NCBI GenBank assembly: GCA_938002255.1
Contig: CALLAL010000038.1
Span: 20,711 to 84,710, forward strand
From: an uncultured bacterium
GTDB taxonomy: Bacteria; Desulfobacterota; BSN033; UBA1163
Reading direction: 5' to 3'
Length of the DNA stretch: 64,000 nucleotides
Shown here: piece by piece, positions 1 to 7,791 of the stretch
Layout of the letters: each line of letters opens with the position of its first letter
How positions within the stretch are numbered: the first letter of the stretch is position 1
Made by a program: the position numbers and the translations under genes
Notes under the pieces: generated by a model
The model's input: the letters and a program-made list of their open reading frames with translations, nothing else
Told to the model about the DNA's origin: nothing
The model's database searches: none

Positions 1-1
1 A

Positions 2-37
2 GAGATTCTGGAAGAGATAAAAAAATATTATGGATAA
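2..37 (+). CDS. C-terminal end of an upstream gene, probably 2-oxoacid:ferredoxin oxidoreductase alpha subunit (partial)
   Basis: Only the last 11 codons are present (reading EILEEIKKYYG before TAA), so no domain can be seen. The identity is inferred from position: it lies just upstream, on the same strand, of clear beta and gamma subunit genes, and the alpha subunit is the expected missing partner in the alpha-beta-gamma family. The short lysine- and tyrosine-rich tail is compatible with that but not diagnostic. Confidence 0.45.
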   Translation, partial: EILEEIKKYYG

Positions 38-64
38 AATTGCAAAATAATCACTCCCCCCTCG

Positions 65-88
65 CCCCTCTTATTTAAGAGATAGGGG
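65..88. other. Small hairpin between the partial gene and the beta subunit
   Basis: CTCTTA (68-73) pairs with TAAGAG (76-81), and CCC/GGGG flanks extend the stem with a small bulge. There is no T-run after it, so it is unlikely to be an intrinsic terminator; a processing or mRNA-stability role between operon genes is possible. Confidence 0.3.
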
Positions 89-110
89 AAGAACGTTAGA
101 CGAGGTTCAA

Positions 111-863
111 ATGGAACTTGTTTTTAAACGGCCCGAATGCTTGAAAGATGTCCCTTTTCATTTCTGTCCAGGATGTCATCATGGGATTGTCCATCGTCTG
201 GTTGCGGAAGCCATCGATCATTTTAAAATTAGAGAGAAGACGATTGGGGTGGCGTCAGTAGGTTGTTCTGTCTTCATGTATGATTACTTTAATATCGATG
301 TTCTCGAAGCTCCTCATGGAAGGGCATCAGCCGTTGCCTCAGGTGTGAAACGAGCTAAAAAGGACGCCATTGTCTTCACCATTCAGGGAGACGGGGATCT
401 CGGTGCCATAGGAATTGCGGAGGGAATCCACACGGCCAATCGAGGTGAAAACATCACGCTTATTTTTGCCAACAATGGGATCTATGGAATGACCGGAGGC
501 CAGATGGCTCCAACCACACTTCTGGGTCAAAAGACAACCACCAGTCCCTATGGCCGGGATTTTACTTATGATGGCTATCCCATCCGCATGGCGGAGATGA
601 TGGCCACCCTTGAAGGAAGTGCCTTTGTGGCTCGTGTGGCGGTAAACAATCCAAGCCATCTCATGAAAGCAAAGAAAGCCGTGAGAAAGGCTTTTCAGAT
701 GCAGATAGAAGGAATGGGATTTTCATTTGTTGAAGTCTTAATGTCTTGCCCCACCAATTGGGGCCTTCCGTCCCTTGAAGCCAATCGTCGTGTTGAGGAA
801 GAGATGATCCCCTACTTTCCGCTGGGGATTTTAAAAGAGAGGAAAATGGCAGATTACCTCTAA
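111..863 (+). CDS. 2-oxoacid:ferredoxin oxidoreductase, beta (TPP-binding) subunit
   Basis: Thiamine-diphosphate subunit of an enzyme that oxidatively decarboxylates (or reductively makes) a 2-oxoacid with ferredoxin and CoA in the cytoplasm. The TPP signature is clear: GDGD at residues 93-96, then NNGIYGMTGGQ at 121-131. Cysteines at 19 and 22 (CPGC), 52 and 213 match the four ligands of the [4Fe-4S] cluster in the pyruvate/2-ketoisovalerate enzyme family. The 250-residue length is normal for this subunit. It is followed by the gamma subunit, and the alpha subunit probably lies just outside the window. Which 2-oxoacid is used (2-oxoglutarate, branched-chain or aryl) cannot be told from this chain. 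Confidence 0.9.
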   Translation: MELVFKRPECLKDVPFHFCPGCHHGIVHRLVAEAIDHFKIREKTIGVASVGCSVFMYDYFNIDVLEAPHGRASAVASGVKRAKKDAIVFTIQGDGDLGAIGIAEGIHTANRGENITLIFANNGIYGMTGGQMAPTTLLGQKTTTSPYGRDFTYDGYPIRMAEMMATLEGSAFVARVAVNNPSHLMKAKKAVRKAFQMQIEGMGFSFVEVLMSCPTNWGLPSLEANRRVEEEMIPYFPLGILKERKMADYL

Positions 864-890
864 TCGAAATGGTATAAACGTAATGCTGTC

Positions 891-925
891 CTGCTGTGCT
901 GCAGTTTAAAACACTGGCACAGCAG
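891..925. repeat. Inverted repeat between beta and gamma subunit genes
   Basis: CTGCTGTGC (891-899) and GCACAGCAG (917-925) are a perfect 9-bp inverted repeat separated by 17 nt. No T-run follows, so an RNA hairpin within the operon transcript is more likely than termination. Confidence 0.4.
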
Positions 926-980
926 CGCTGCAACACCGCAACATAAAGAGCGACGTCTGACGTTCTGCTGGATCATCGTT

Positions 981-1547
981 ATGTCAACCAATCCTTTTTA
1001 CTATGATGTCATTGTCGCTGGATTTGGCGGTCAGGGCGTTCTGGCCATCGGAAACCTCCTTGCCTATGCGGCCATGAAGGAAGGAAGGCATGTCACTTAT
1101 CTACCCACTTATGGCGTTGAGATGAGAGGAGGAACGGCCAACTGTACAGTCGTCATCTCATCTAAAGAAATCGGCTCTCCCATTGTCCATCGCCCCCATG
1201 CGGTGATTTCTATGAATTTACCTTCCCTGCTCAAATATGGAGTCAGGGTTCAGCCGAATGGGCTCTTGATGGTCAATTCCTCTTTAATCGATCTGAAAGA
1301 AGTCTCTCGAAACGATGTGGATCTCCTTGCCATTCCGGTCAATGACATGGCCATCGAAAACGGAAATCCACGGATGGCCAATATGATCGCATTGGGAGCA
1401 TTTGTTGAGAAGACGAAGTTGGTGGAGGCAACCTCGGTCTTCGATTCTCTTGAAAAGGTCTTTGACGAAAGACATCATTCTCTTATTCCTTCCAATATTA
1501 AGGCGATTCAGATTGGCATGGAATATGTCAAAGCACTTCAGAAATAG
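981..1547 (+). CDS. 2-oxoacid:ferredoxin oxidoreductase, gamma subunit
   Basis: A 188-residue protein of the POR gamma domain family, completing the ferredoxin-dependent 2-oxoacid oxidoreductase. The N-terminal glycine-rich motif GFGGQGV (residues 14-20) is the family hallmark and is followed by an alanine-rich helix; the TYLPTYGVEMRGGTANC stretch at about 39-55 is also typical. The domain is thought to contact the alpha and beta subunits and CoA. It ends just before a regulator gene, so the operon probably closes here or with that regulator. Confidence 0.88.
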   Translation: MSTNPFYYDVIVAGFGGQGVLAIGNLLAYAAMKEGRHVTYLPTYGVEMRGGTANCTVVISSKEIGSPIVHRPHAVISMNLPSLLKYGVRVQPNGLLMVNSSLIDLKEVSRNDVDLLAIPVNDMAIENGNPRMANMIALGAFVEKTKLVEATSVFDSLEKVFDERHHSLIPSNIKAIQIGMEYVKALQK

Positions 1548-1622
1548 TTGAAGAACCTCCATCCCATACAAGGTGGGGGAGATTCTCTGAATCTTTCTAG
1601 GTTCAGGACGGAGGGAAAAGCA

Positions 1623-2216
1623 ATGGAAGAAGAGAAAAGAGAAGTCGAAGAGGTTCGGGTTGGAGAAAAGATCAAGGCGCTAAGAGAGACACGGGGGCTT
1701 TCCCTTAAAGATCTGGCTGATTTAACTGGATTTTCTACGGCCCTCCTCTCCCAGATGGAAAATCACCTTGTCTCGCCTTCTCTCGGGACCCTCATCAAAC
1801 TGGCAGGAGCCCTTGGGGTTAAGGTGGGAGACTTTTGGGGAGAGACAGAAGGTGAACCATTCACCATTGTCAGAAAGGATGAGCGGAAAAAGATTTCTCG
1901 GTTTGCTTCAAAAGATGGGGTGAAGTATGGCTACGCTTATGAATCTTTAGGCTTCGAAAAGAAAAATCGCCATATGGAACCTTTTATTGTCACCCTCGAA
2001 CCCGCAACCGTTCCAACGACGAAAACCTCGGTCCATGAGGGAGAAGAATTTATCTTCGTCCTCGAAGGAGAGATGGAGGTAATTTTGGGAAATCACACGG
2101 ATGTCCTTTACCCGGGTGACTCCATCTATTATGATTCCACCATTCCCCACCGGGTGCAGTGTCATCAGGATAAGATCACACGGATTCTGGCTGTGCTTTA
2201 TACACATAGTACCTAA
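1623..2216 (+). CDS. XRE-family transcriptional regulator with C-terminal cupin sensor domain
   Basis: Predicted DNA-binding regulator of 198 residues. An XRE helix-turn-helix occupies about residues 15-70 (IKALRETRGLSLKDLADLTG, then STALLSQMEN), and a cupin_2 barrel occupies about 118-195 with the HEGEEFIFVLEGE and YPGDSIYYDSTIPH motifs. XRE-cupin proteins usually sense a small metabolite, often an amino or organic acid. I start at ATG 1623 because GGAGG lies at normal spacing upstream; an upstream in-frame TTG at 1548 would add 25 residues unlike the family. It directly follows the oxidoreductase genes, so local control of that operon or of the adjacent transporter is a reasonable inference. 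Confidence 0.85.
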   Translation: MEEEKREVEEVRVGEKIKALRETRGLSLKDLADLTGFSTALLSQMENHLVSPSLGTLIKLAGALGVKVGDFWGETEGEPFTIVRKDERKKISRFASKDGVKYGYAYESLGFEKKNRHMEPFIVTLEPATVPTTKTSVHEGEEFIFVLEGEMEVILGNHTDVLYPGDSIYYDSTIPHRVQCHQDKITRILAVLYTHST

Positions 2217-2258
2217 TAGGTTTAGGGTAGATGTTCGAATAGTTTTAGGAAATTGAAA

Positions 2259-3419
2259 ATGAAAACACTCCTTAGCTTGGCCATCTTCATCCTATCCCTC
2301 TCTTTATTCCCAGGCCTTGCTTTTAGCCAAGAGTCTATCAAGATTGGGGCATTGGTTCCTTTTACCGGTCGATGGGGAGAATCGGGAAGGGAGGTTGCAA
2401 GAGGGATTCTTGATGCCACGAAATGGCTTAACCAACAGACAGGGGTCTTTGGCAAAAAGGTGGAGATCATCCTCATTGATGACTTTTCACAACCTGCAGA
2501 ATGGATCGCTGCCTTTCGTAAATTGAATGAGACTGATCGAATTCTTCTCCTCTATCTCTATTCGTCTGATACTGGACTGGCCCTCAAGCCTTATGTCAAT
2601 CTCCACCGACTTCCCACGCTCACCAGCTCTTTTTTGACCAATCTTAGAGATCCCACGAAAACTCCCTATCTCTTTTCAATCACCCCCACGCCGCTGGATC
2701 TAACTAAAATCGCCATGAAATTTATTTCAGAACGCTCCGAGATCAAAGCAAGAAAACCAAAAGTCCTCTTCGTCAGCGTCTCCGACCCTTCTCTTAAACA
2801 CTTTTTAGACGAGGGGAAAGCTTATGCGAAATCCCTTGACTTAGACATCGGACCTGATATCTTTATCCCAGACCTCCCTTCCCTCAAGCCCCCTTCTTTG
2901 GTTCTTTCCCCTTTGAAATCTTTTCAGCCTGACTTCGCCTATTTGAGCATGACCCCAAAAGAAGCAGCGGGATTCCTCCAGGAAGTCCGCCCCATGGATT
3001 TGAAAACCCGATGGATCTGTAGCAAACAGGCTTTTGATGAAACCCTTTCCTCCTTTGATGGCGTCTTGGGAGTCCAGCCAGTGGCTCCTTTTGGAGAAGA
3101 TGTCCCAGGGATGGCTGAAATCAAAGAGGCCCATCAGAGATGGCACCCACTGGATTCCCATACTCTCTCCTATGTGGAGGGCTGGGTTTCCGTGAAAGTG
3201 ATGGCAGAAGCTCTGGGCCGATCTCTTCCGGAACATGGATTATCCCGTGAACGAGTCAAAATGGCTTTTGAAGGTTTTAGAAATGTCGTGGTCGGAGGTC
3301 TTCTCCCTCCGCTTACCTTCACCGCACAGGACCATCGCCCCAGTGTGGAATCCAGAATCTTTATTGTTCGAAATGGGAAATTAGTCAGATATACAGGCTT
3401 CATCGCCGTGGGAAGATAA
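2259..3419 (+). CDS. Liv-type ABC transporter substrate-binding protein 1
   Basis: Secreted periplasmic binding protein of the Peripla_BP_6 (Leu/Ile/Val-binding-like) family, which captures amino acids or, often in anaerobes, aromatic or branched organic acids. Residues 1-23 form a signal peptide with a hydrophobic core and an AFS cleavage site; IKIGALVPFTGRWGESG follows, the usual first strand and loop. The start ATG 2259 has AGGA eight bases upstream; a TTG two codons earlier is too close to it. A second binding protein follows at 3544 ahead of the permeases, so this transporter may use two receptors. The C-terminal DHR motif resembles the binding protein at 17338 more than its neighbour. 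The ligand is unknown. Confidence 0.85.
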   Translation: MKTLLSLAIFILSLSLFPGLAFSQESIKIGALVPFTGRWGESGREVARGILDATKWLNQQTGVFGKKVEIILIDDFSQPAEWIAAFRKLNETDRILLLYLYSSDTGLALKPYVNLHRLPTLTSSFLTNLRDPTKTPYLFSITPTPLDLTKIAMKFISERSEIKARKPKVLFVSVSDPSLKHFLDEGKAYAKSLDLDIGPDIFIPDLPSLKPPSLVLSPLKSFQPDFAYLSMTPKEAAGFLQEVRPMDLKTRWICSKQAFDETLSSFDGVLGVQPVAPFGEDVPGMAEIKEAHQRWHPLDSHTLSYVEGWVSVKVMAEALGRSLPEHGLSRERVKMAFEGFRNVVVGGLLPPLTFTAQDHRPSVESRIFIVRNGKLVRYTGFIAVGR

Positions 3420-3457
3420 ATTAGAAAAAATCCTCCCAAAAATTTCGTAAGTTTGAC

Positions 3458-3486
3458 TTGACACTGCTCATGATTTTAAGTAGACT
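3458..3486 (+). promoter_or_regulatory. Candidate sigma-70 promoter for the Liv cluster 1
   Basis: TTGACA (3458-3463) is followed by exactly 17 bp and TAGACT (3481-3486, four of six matches to TATAAT). It lies about 58 bp upstream of ATG 3544, which has a strong AGGAGG site at 3531. This suggests that the second binding protein and the permeases can be transcribed separately from the 2259 gene. Confidence 0.55.
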
Positions 3487-3543
3487 AAACCACACTTCGC
3501 AAAAACTGTGGGGGGAATATACCATAATTAAGGAGGGCGGCAT

Positions 3544-4833
3544 ATGAAAGGGAAACGGTCTATTTTACTCGTCGGTATTTCTTTTTTATTAATTGGTTTA
3601 TTGAGCATCCCAACATTTAGCGCCACTGCCTATGCCCAGGGAAAACCCATCGTCCTCGGAGCCCCGTTAGCAACGGCCTTTCTTTATGGCTGGACGGCAG
3701 AGAAAGGCTTGAAATTGGCCGTGGAGGAAATCAACGCCGCTGGGGGAGTGACCGTGGGAAGAGAGAAACGTCCCTTCAAGGTTGAAGTCATGGATACTCG
3801 GGACCTTGAACCAGGTGTCCCTGTGAGCGATGCTCTCCTGGTGGTGGAGAAACTCATCCTTGAAAAGAATGCTGATTTTATTGCAGGAGGTCCGGTACGA
3901 TCTGAGGCAGCTCTAGCCGCCATGGATTTGTTATCGAAATATAAAAAGGTCTCGATTCTGTCCACAGGTGCACTGACTCCGGCTTATCATAAAAGAGTCG
4001 AAGCGGAATATGATAAATTTAAATATTGCTTCAGAATCTCCGGAGAAGTGGGCTGGTTGGTCACTGGAGAATTCATTCCAAAGTTGATGGATATCAAAGC
4101 AAAACTCGGCCTCAACAAACTTTTTATCATGGTTCAGGATGTTGCCCATGCCCGGGCTACAGGCGATCTGACAGCCAAACTGGCAGGTGAAAAAGGATGG
4201 GAAATCATCGGCAAGGAGATTTATCCCACTGGAACCACGGACTTCTCTGTGGGGTTGTTAAAGGCAAGGAAAGATAATGCTCAGGTTATCTTGATTGTCA
4301 TGGATATGCCAGAGAGTTCGGTTTTATTGAAACAGTGGTTCGATCTTAAAATCCCCGCCCTTCCCTTTGGGACGATCATTGCGGCTGCTGAACAACCTGG
4401 CTTCTGGAAAGCGACAGAAGGAAAAGGGGAATATTGCATGGCGAGTGTGGTCAATGCAGGCAATGCTCCCTCGAATGCCACACCCTGGACCATGAAATTC
4501 GTCGATGCTTATACGAAAAAGTATGGACTGGAACCTGAAGGTTACGGTGCTTCTTCGAGTTATATGATCCCTTACGTCCTAAAAGACGCCATCGAACGAA
4601 CGGGCTCTCTTAAATCAGAGGACATCATCGCAGCACTTGAAAAAACAGATTTGATGGGAGTCTATGGAAGAATTAAATTCCATCCGAAAAACCATCAAGT
4701 GATCCCAAGTGTTGATCCGGCTGAAGGGGCAGTAGGAACCATATTCCAGTGGCAAGCAGGCAAAAGGGTAGTGGTCTTTCCGTCCAAGATCGCCATGGGT
4801 GAGATTAAGCTTCCTCCCTGGATGAAGAAATAG
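3544..4833 (+). CDS. Liv-type ABC transporter substrate-binding protein 2
   Basis: Periplasmic receptor of the Peripla_BP_6 family, 429 residues. Residues 1-32 form a signal peptide (basic start, hydrophobic segment LLVGISFLLIGLLSI, AYA-Q cleavage region), followed by IVLGAPLATAFLYGWTAEKG and ending in a tryptophan-rich tail (IKLPPWMKK). It has a strong AGGAGG ribosome site and its own candidate promoter, and is followed by LivH, LivM, LivG and LivF-type genes, so it is the likely main receptor of cluster 1. Sequence alone does not identify the ligand; the acyl-CoA ligase inside the cluster argues for a carboxylic acid. Confidence 0.87.
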   Translation: MKGKRSILLVGISFLLIGLLSIPTFSATAYAQGKPIVLGAPLATAFLYGWTAEKGLKLAVEEINAAGGVTVGREKRPFKVEVMDTRDLEPGVPVSDALLVVEKLILEKNADFIAGGPVRSEAALAAMDLLSKYKKVSILSTGALTPAYHKRVEAEYDKFKYCFRISGEVGWLVTGEFIPKLMDIKAKLGLNKLFIMVQDVAHARATGDLTAKLAGEKGWEIIGKEIYPTGTTDFSVGLLKARKDNAQVILIVMDMPESSVLLKQWFDLKIPALPFGTIIAAAEQPGFWKATEGKGEYCMASVVNAGNAPSNATPWTMKFVDAYTKKYGLEPEGYGASSSYMIPYVLKDAIERTGSLKSEDIIAALEKTDLMGVYGRIKFHPKNHQVIPSVDPAEGAVGTIFQWQAGKRVVVFPSKIAMGEIKLPPWMKK

Positions 4834-4834
4834 T

Positions 4835-4922
4835 GGCATAGGGCAGAGCGTATAGCGCAAAGGGAAAAACATCACTCATTTGAACCTAATGACTTTACGC
4901 TCTATGCCCTTAACGCTATGCG
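4835..4922. repeat. Intergenic repeat family A, copy 1 (GCATAGGGCAGAGCG type)
   Basis: GGCATAGGGCAGAGCGTATA (4835-4854) and ACGCTCTATGCCCTTAACGC form an imperfect inverted repeat filling the gap between the receptor and permease genes. The same GCATAG/AGAGC/TAGCG vocabulary recurs near 37886, 45762, 46301 and 52181. Confidence 0.5.
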
Positions 4923-4937
4923 TTTCTCATAAGAACT

Positions 4938-5804
4938 ATGGATATCCTGATCTACGGTATCATCAATAGCTTTTCTCTTGCGCTGATGGCGATTGGTTTT
5001 ACGCTGGTGTATGGCATCAGCCGCCTTCCTAATTTTGCCCACGGAGCCCTTTATGTCATCACGGGATTTCTCGTTTGGAGTTTAATTCATCTCCTGAAAC
5101 TCAATTACGTGATCTCTATTCTGTTAGCCCTGGTGATTATGGGATTGATTGGGGCAGCGATCTATCGGTTTATTCTCATCCGAGTCCGTGGAATGGCTAC
5201 GTCGGAAATTATCGCCACGTACGCCCTTGGACTGGCAATCCTTGAATTCCTCCGGTGGGGTGGATTCAAAGGAATGACCTATACGCTTCCGGTTTTTATC
5301 GAAGGAAGCGTCAATATTGTCGGCATTCCTGTCGATTTTCAAAGGATCATTGTGATCGCTGTCGGAATCGTCGTGGTCTCTTTTATGTGGATCTTTACTC
5401 ATTTTAATAAGACCGGATTAGCCTTAAGAGGAATGGCGCAGGACGAGCATGCAGCAATGATGCTCGGGATCGATTCGGATTGGATGGCGGTCATTGCCAT
5501 GGCAATGGGATCCATATTGGCTGGTATCGCTGCCATCACCCTGCTCCCTCTGGGAAACATCGTGGTCGAAGCAGGATACAATGTTCTCATCCTTTCCATC
5601 GCTGTCTGTATCGTGGGAGGATTGGGAAGTTGGGTGGGAGCGATTCTTGCTGCTTTCATGATTGGATTTCTCCAGATCATCACCGTGGCTTACATCCAGT
5701 CCCACTTCCATATGGTCGTGGCTCTTCTGGCAATCATTGTTACCTTGATCTTAAGGCCCTCAGGGCTCTTTGGCAGGCAAAAGGAATTGGAGGAGCGGGT
5801 TTAA
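4938..5804 (+). CDS. livH: Liv-type ABC transporter permease 1 (LivH-like)
   Basis: Inner-membrane permease of a branched-chain-amino-acid-type ABC importer, 288 residues with about eight hydrophobic segments. The N-terminal region with GFTLVYGISRLPNFAHGALY and the C-terminal GGLGSWVGAILAAFMIG are characteristic of the LivH family. It pairs with the LivM-like product of the next gene to form the membrane channel. No strong ribosome site precedes ATG 4938; the repeat upstream ends only about 15 bases away. Confidence 0.9.
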   Translation: MDILIYGIINSFSLALMAIGFTLVYGISRLPNFAHGALYVITGFLVWSLIHLLKLNYVISILLALVIMGLIGAAIYRFILIRVRGMATSEIIATYALGLAILEFLRWGGFKGMTYTLPVFIEGSVNIVGIPVDFQRIIVIAVGIVVVSFMWIFTHFNKTGLALRGMAQDEHAAMMLGIDSDWMAVIAMAMGSILAGIAAITLLPLGNIVVEAGYNVLILSIAVCIVGGLGSWVGAILAAFMIGFLQIITVAYIQSHFHMVVALLAIIVTLILRPSGLFGRQKELEERV

Positions 5805-5871
5805 CAAGTAAACAATCATAAGCGTCTCAGAATACCAGTTATTTTCGATCGTCATACGAAAGGAAACCAGT

Positions 5872-6885
5872 TTGGAGACAACCGATAAGCGTAAAGAGAG
5901 ACTCGACCGCGGCATTAAAGTCCGCACCGAGGGAATTTATGCTATCTCTTCCTGGGAGGAAATGAGCTATCTTCTCCTTCCGAGACTGGTTCTCATTGTC
6001 GGACTCCTCCTCCTCCCCCTTTTGATGCCCTCCCTTTACTGGAACCGGGTCATCTCTATCGTTGGCATCTATGCCCTTCTGGCGCTTGGCTTTGATTTTT
6101 TAGCTCATTTTGTTGGCCTTGTTTCATTGGGTGGAGCCTTCTTTGTTGGGGTTGGGGGCTATACAGCTGCCATCCTCAATAAATCGCTTGGACTCCCTCC
6201 GCTGTTATCCATCCCCATTGCTACTATAGTCGGGGCAACCGTCTGTACCTTGCTCCTTCTTCCGGCACTTCCCCTCAGGGGAGTCTATTTTGCCATTGTC
6301 ACCCTGATGTACCCACTTGTTTTTCTAAGAATTATCGAGGCCCTCAACATCTTAGGTGGAACGGATGGAATCCTTGGGGTAGCCAGTTTCCCCAGCACAT
6401 GGATGGAACAGTATCTTATTTTATTCATCGTGATTATTGCTCTCTTTGGCCTCAGGAGGTTGGTCAACGAAGACATCGGACTCGTTTTCCGCGGAGTCAA
6501 AGATAACGATCAAGCGGTCAGAGCCTCTGGTTTAAGCATCACCCTTTATAAAGCCATTGCTGTCTTTATCACTTCTGCACTTGGCTGTTTGGGGGGCGCC
6601 TATTTCGTCCACATCTATATGGTGGCTGGCATCTCCCTTTTTGCCCTGGACTACTCTGTTATTCCTATAGCCGCAACAGTCATCGGCGGTGGAGGAACCC
6701 TGGTGGGGCCTCTCTTGGGATGTTTTATCCTCGTGCCAATCTCAGAACTCTTACGAGCTTTTGGAACCCTGAGAATTGTCTTCTATTCTGTCATCTTGTT
6801 GGCTTTCATTATGTTTCGAAGCGAAGGGATTATGGTCTATGCTCAGAGGAAATATCATCAATTCGAGAGGTGGGTCAAGGTATGA
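5872..6885 (+). CDS. livM: Liv-type ABC transporter permease 2 (LivM-like)
   Basis: Second inner-membrane permease subunit, 337 residues, partner of the LivH-like protein. After a charged cytoplasmic start of about 35 residues come roughly nine hydrophobic segments; LALGFDFLAHFVGLVSLGGA and VIGGGGTLVGPLLGCFIL are LivM hallmarks. I take the TTG at 5872 as the start because AAAGGA lies eight bases upstream and no better ATG precedes the first membrane helix. It overlaps the next gene by four bases (ATGA), which indicates translational coupling with the ATPase. Confidence 0.88.
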   Translation: METTDKRKERLDRGIKVRTEGIYAISSWEEMSYLLLPRLVLIVGLLLLPLLMPSLYWNRVISIVGIYALLALGFDFLAHFVGLVSLGGAFFVGVGGYTAAILNKSLGLPPLLSIPIATIVGATVCTLLLLPALPLRGVYFAIVTLMYPLVFLRIIEALNILGGTDGILGVASFPSTWMEQYLILFIVIIALFGLRRLVNEDIGLVFRGVKDNDQAVRASGLSITLYKAIAVFITSALGCLGGAYFVHIYMVAGISLFALDYSVIPIAATVIGGGGTLVGPLLGCFILVPISELLRAFGTLRIVFYSVILLAFIMFRSEGIMVYAQRKYHQFERWVKV

Positions 6886-7670
6886 ATGAAGAGCCAATCC
6901 TCCAGGTGGCCAATGCCAATAAGTCTTTTGGAGGTGTTCAGGCTCTAAGGGATGTCAGCTTTTCCGTACAGCAGGGGCAGGTCTTTGGCATCATAGGACC
7001 CAACGGATCGGGTAAGACGACGCTGATCAATTGCATCACCGGCTTCATCAAAATGGATTCCGGAAAAGTCCTCTATAAGGGAAAGGAAATCAGCAACAAA
7101 TCACCCAACCATATTGCCAATCTGGGCTTGACCCGAACCTTCCAAATTATGAGACCCTACTACAGCCTTCCTGCCTATAAGAATCTGATCGTTCCTCTAT
7201 TCTCTCCCCGGGCAAGAAAGATGGGAGGTTGGCGTGGAGGAGGGAAATTAGGAGACCGAGGAACAGTCAGTATCGATATTCTCGAAGAGATTGGATTCGA
7301 AAGAGATTCCTTCGTTCCGTATAAACTGGCATCCAGTTTACCCACAGGATATCTCAAGCGACTTGAGCTCGCCAGATGTCTTGCTCTGAGACCTGATCTG
7401 ATCCTCTGTGATGAAGTTTTCTCTGGGTTAAGTATGAGTGAAATTGCCAGTATGGTCCCCTTAATCGAAAAATTGCAGATGGATGGAATCACTCTGGTGA
7501 TGATTGAGCATCGTCTGAGAGAACTCTTCCGGGTGGCCAGCCGGGTGATGGTTTTGAACTTTGGAGAAAAATTGACCGAAGGAACCCCTGATGAGGTGAT
7601 GGCAGACGAGAGAGTCAAAGAGGCCTACCTCGGATCAGAGAAACTGCTCGATTATACATTTGAAGCATAA
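6882..7670 (+). CDS. livG: Liv-type ABC transporter ATP-binding protein (LivG-like)
   Basis: Cytoplasmic ATPase subunit, 262 residues. The Walker A motif GPNGSGKTT lies at about residues 39-47, Walker B LILCDE at about 168-173, and the switch histidine in MIEHR shortly after. The signature motif is degenerate (SSLPTGYLKRLE, where LivG proteins usually read LPYGxxRRLE). The C-terminal extension EGTPDEVMADERVKEAYLG is the LivG-type tail. The start ATG overlaps the LivM stop, so longer upstream in-frame starts are rejected. An acyl-CoA ligase gene separates it from its LivF partner. Confidence 0.9.
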   Translation: MNEEPILQVANANKSFGGVQALRDVSFSVQQGQVFGIIGPNGSGKTTLINCITGFIKMDSGKVLYKGKEISNKSPNHIANLGLTRTFQIMRPYYSLPAYKNLIVPLFSPRARKMGGWRGGGKLGDRGTVSIDILEEIGFERDSFVPYKLASSLPTGYLKRLELARCLALRPDLILCDEVFSGLSMSEIASMVPLIEKLQMDGITLVMIEHRLRELFRVASRVMVLNFGEKLTEGTPDEVMADERVKEAYLGSEKLLDYTFEA

Positions 7671-7678
7671 TAGAAAAC

Positions 7679-7753
7679 AGGGTTCAAAGGATCAAGGATT
7701 CAAAGTACTTTTTGAAATAGGTGACCCCTCAAACCCTACGATCCTCGACCCAA
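7679..7753. repeat. Intergenic repeat family B, copy 1 (GGTTCAAGGATTC type)
   Basis: GGGTTCAAAGGATC near 7679 faces an imperfect complement, GATCCTCGACCC, near 7740. The GGTTCAAGGATC vocabulary and its complement (CCTTGAATCCTCGAA) recur at about 14955-15036 and 25082-25171, each time in a gap just before an acyl-CoA enzyme or permease gene. Confidence 0.45.
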
Positions 7754-7791
7754 TTTTGATGGGTCCTCTATAGAATTTGAGATGATTGGTA

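Noticed and set aside
911..930. Sigma-54-like promoter (TGGCAC with nearby GCTGC)
   Set aside because: The spacing between the GG and GC elements is wrong by about two bases, and the site lies inside an inverted repeat within an operon.
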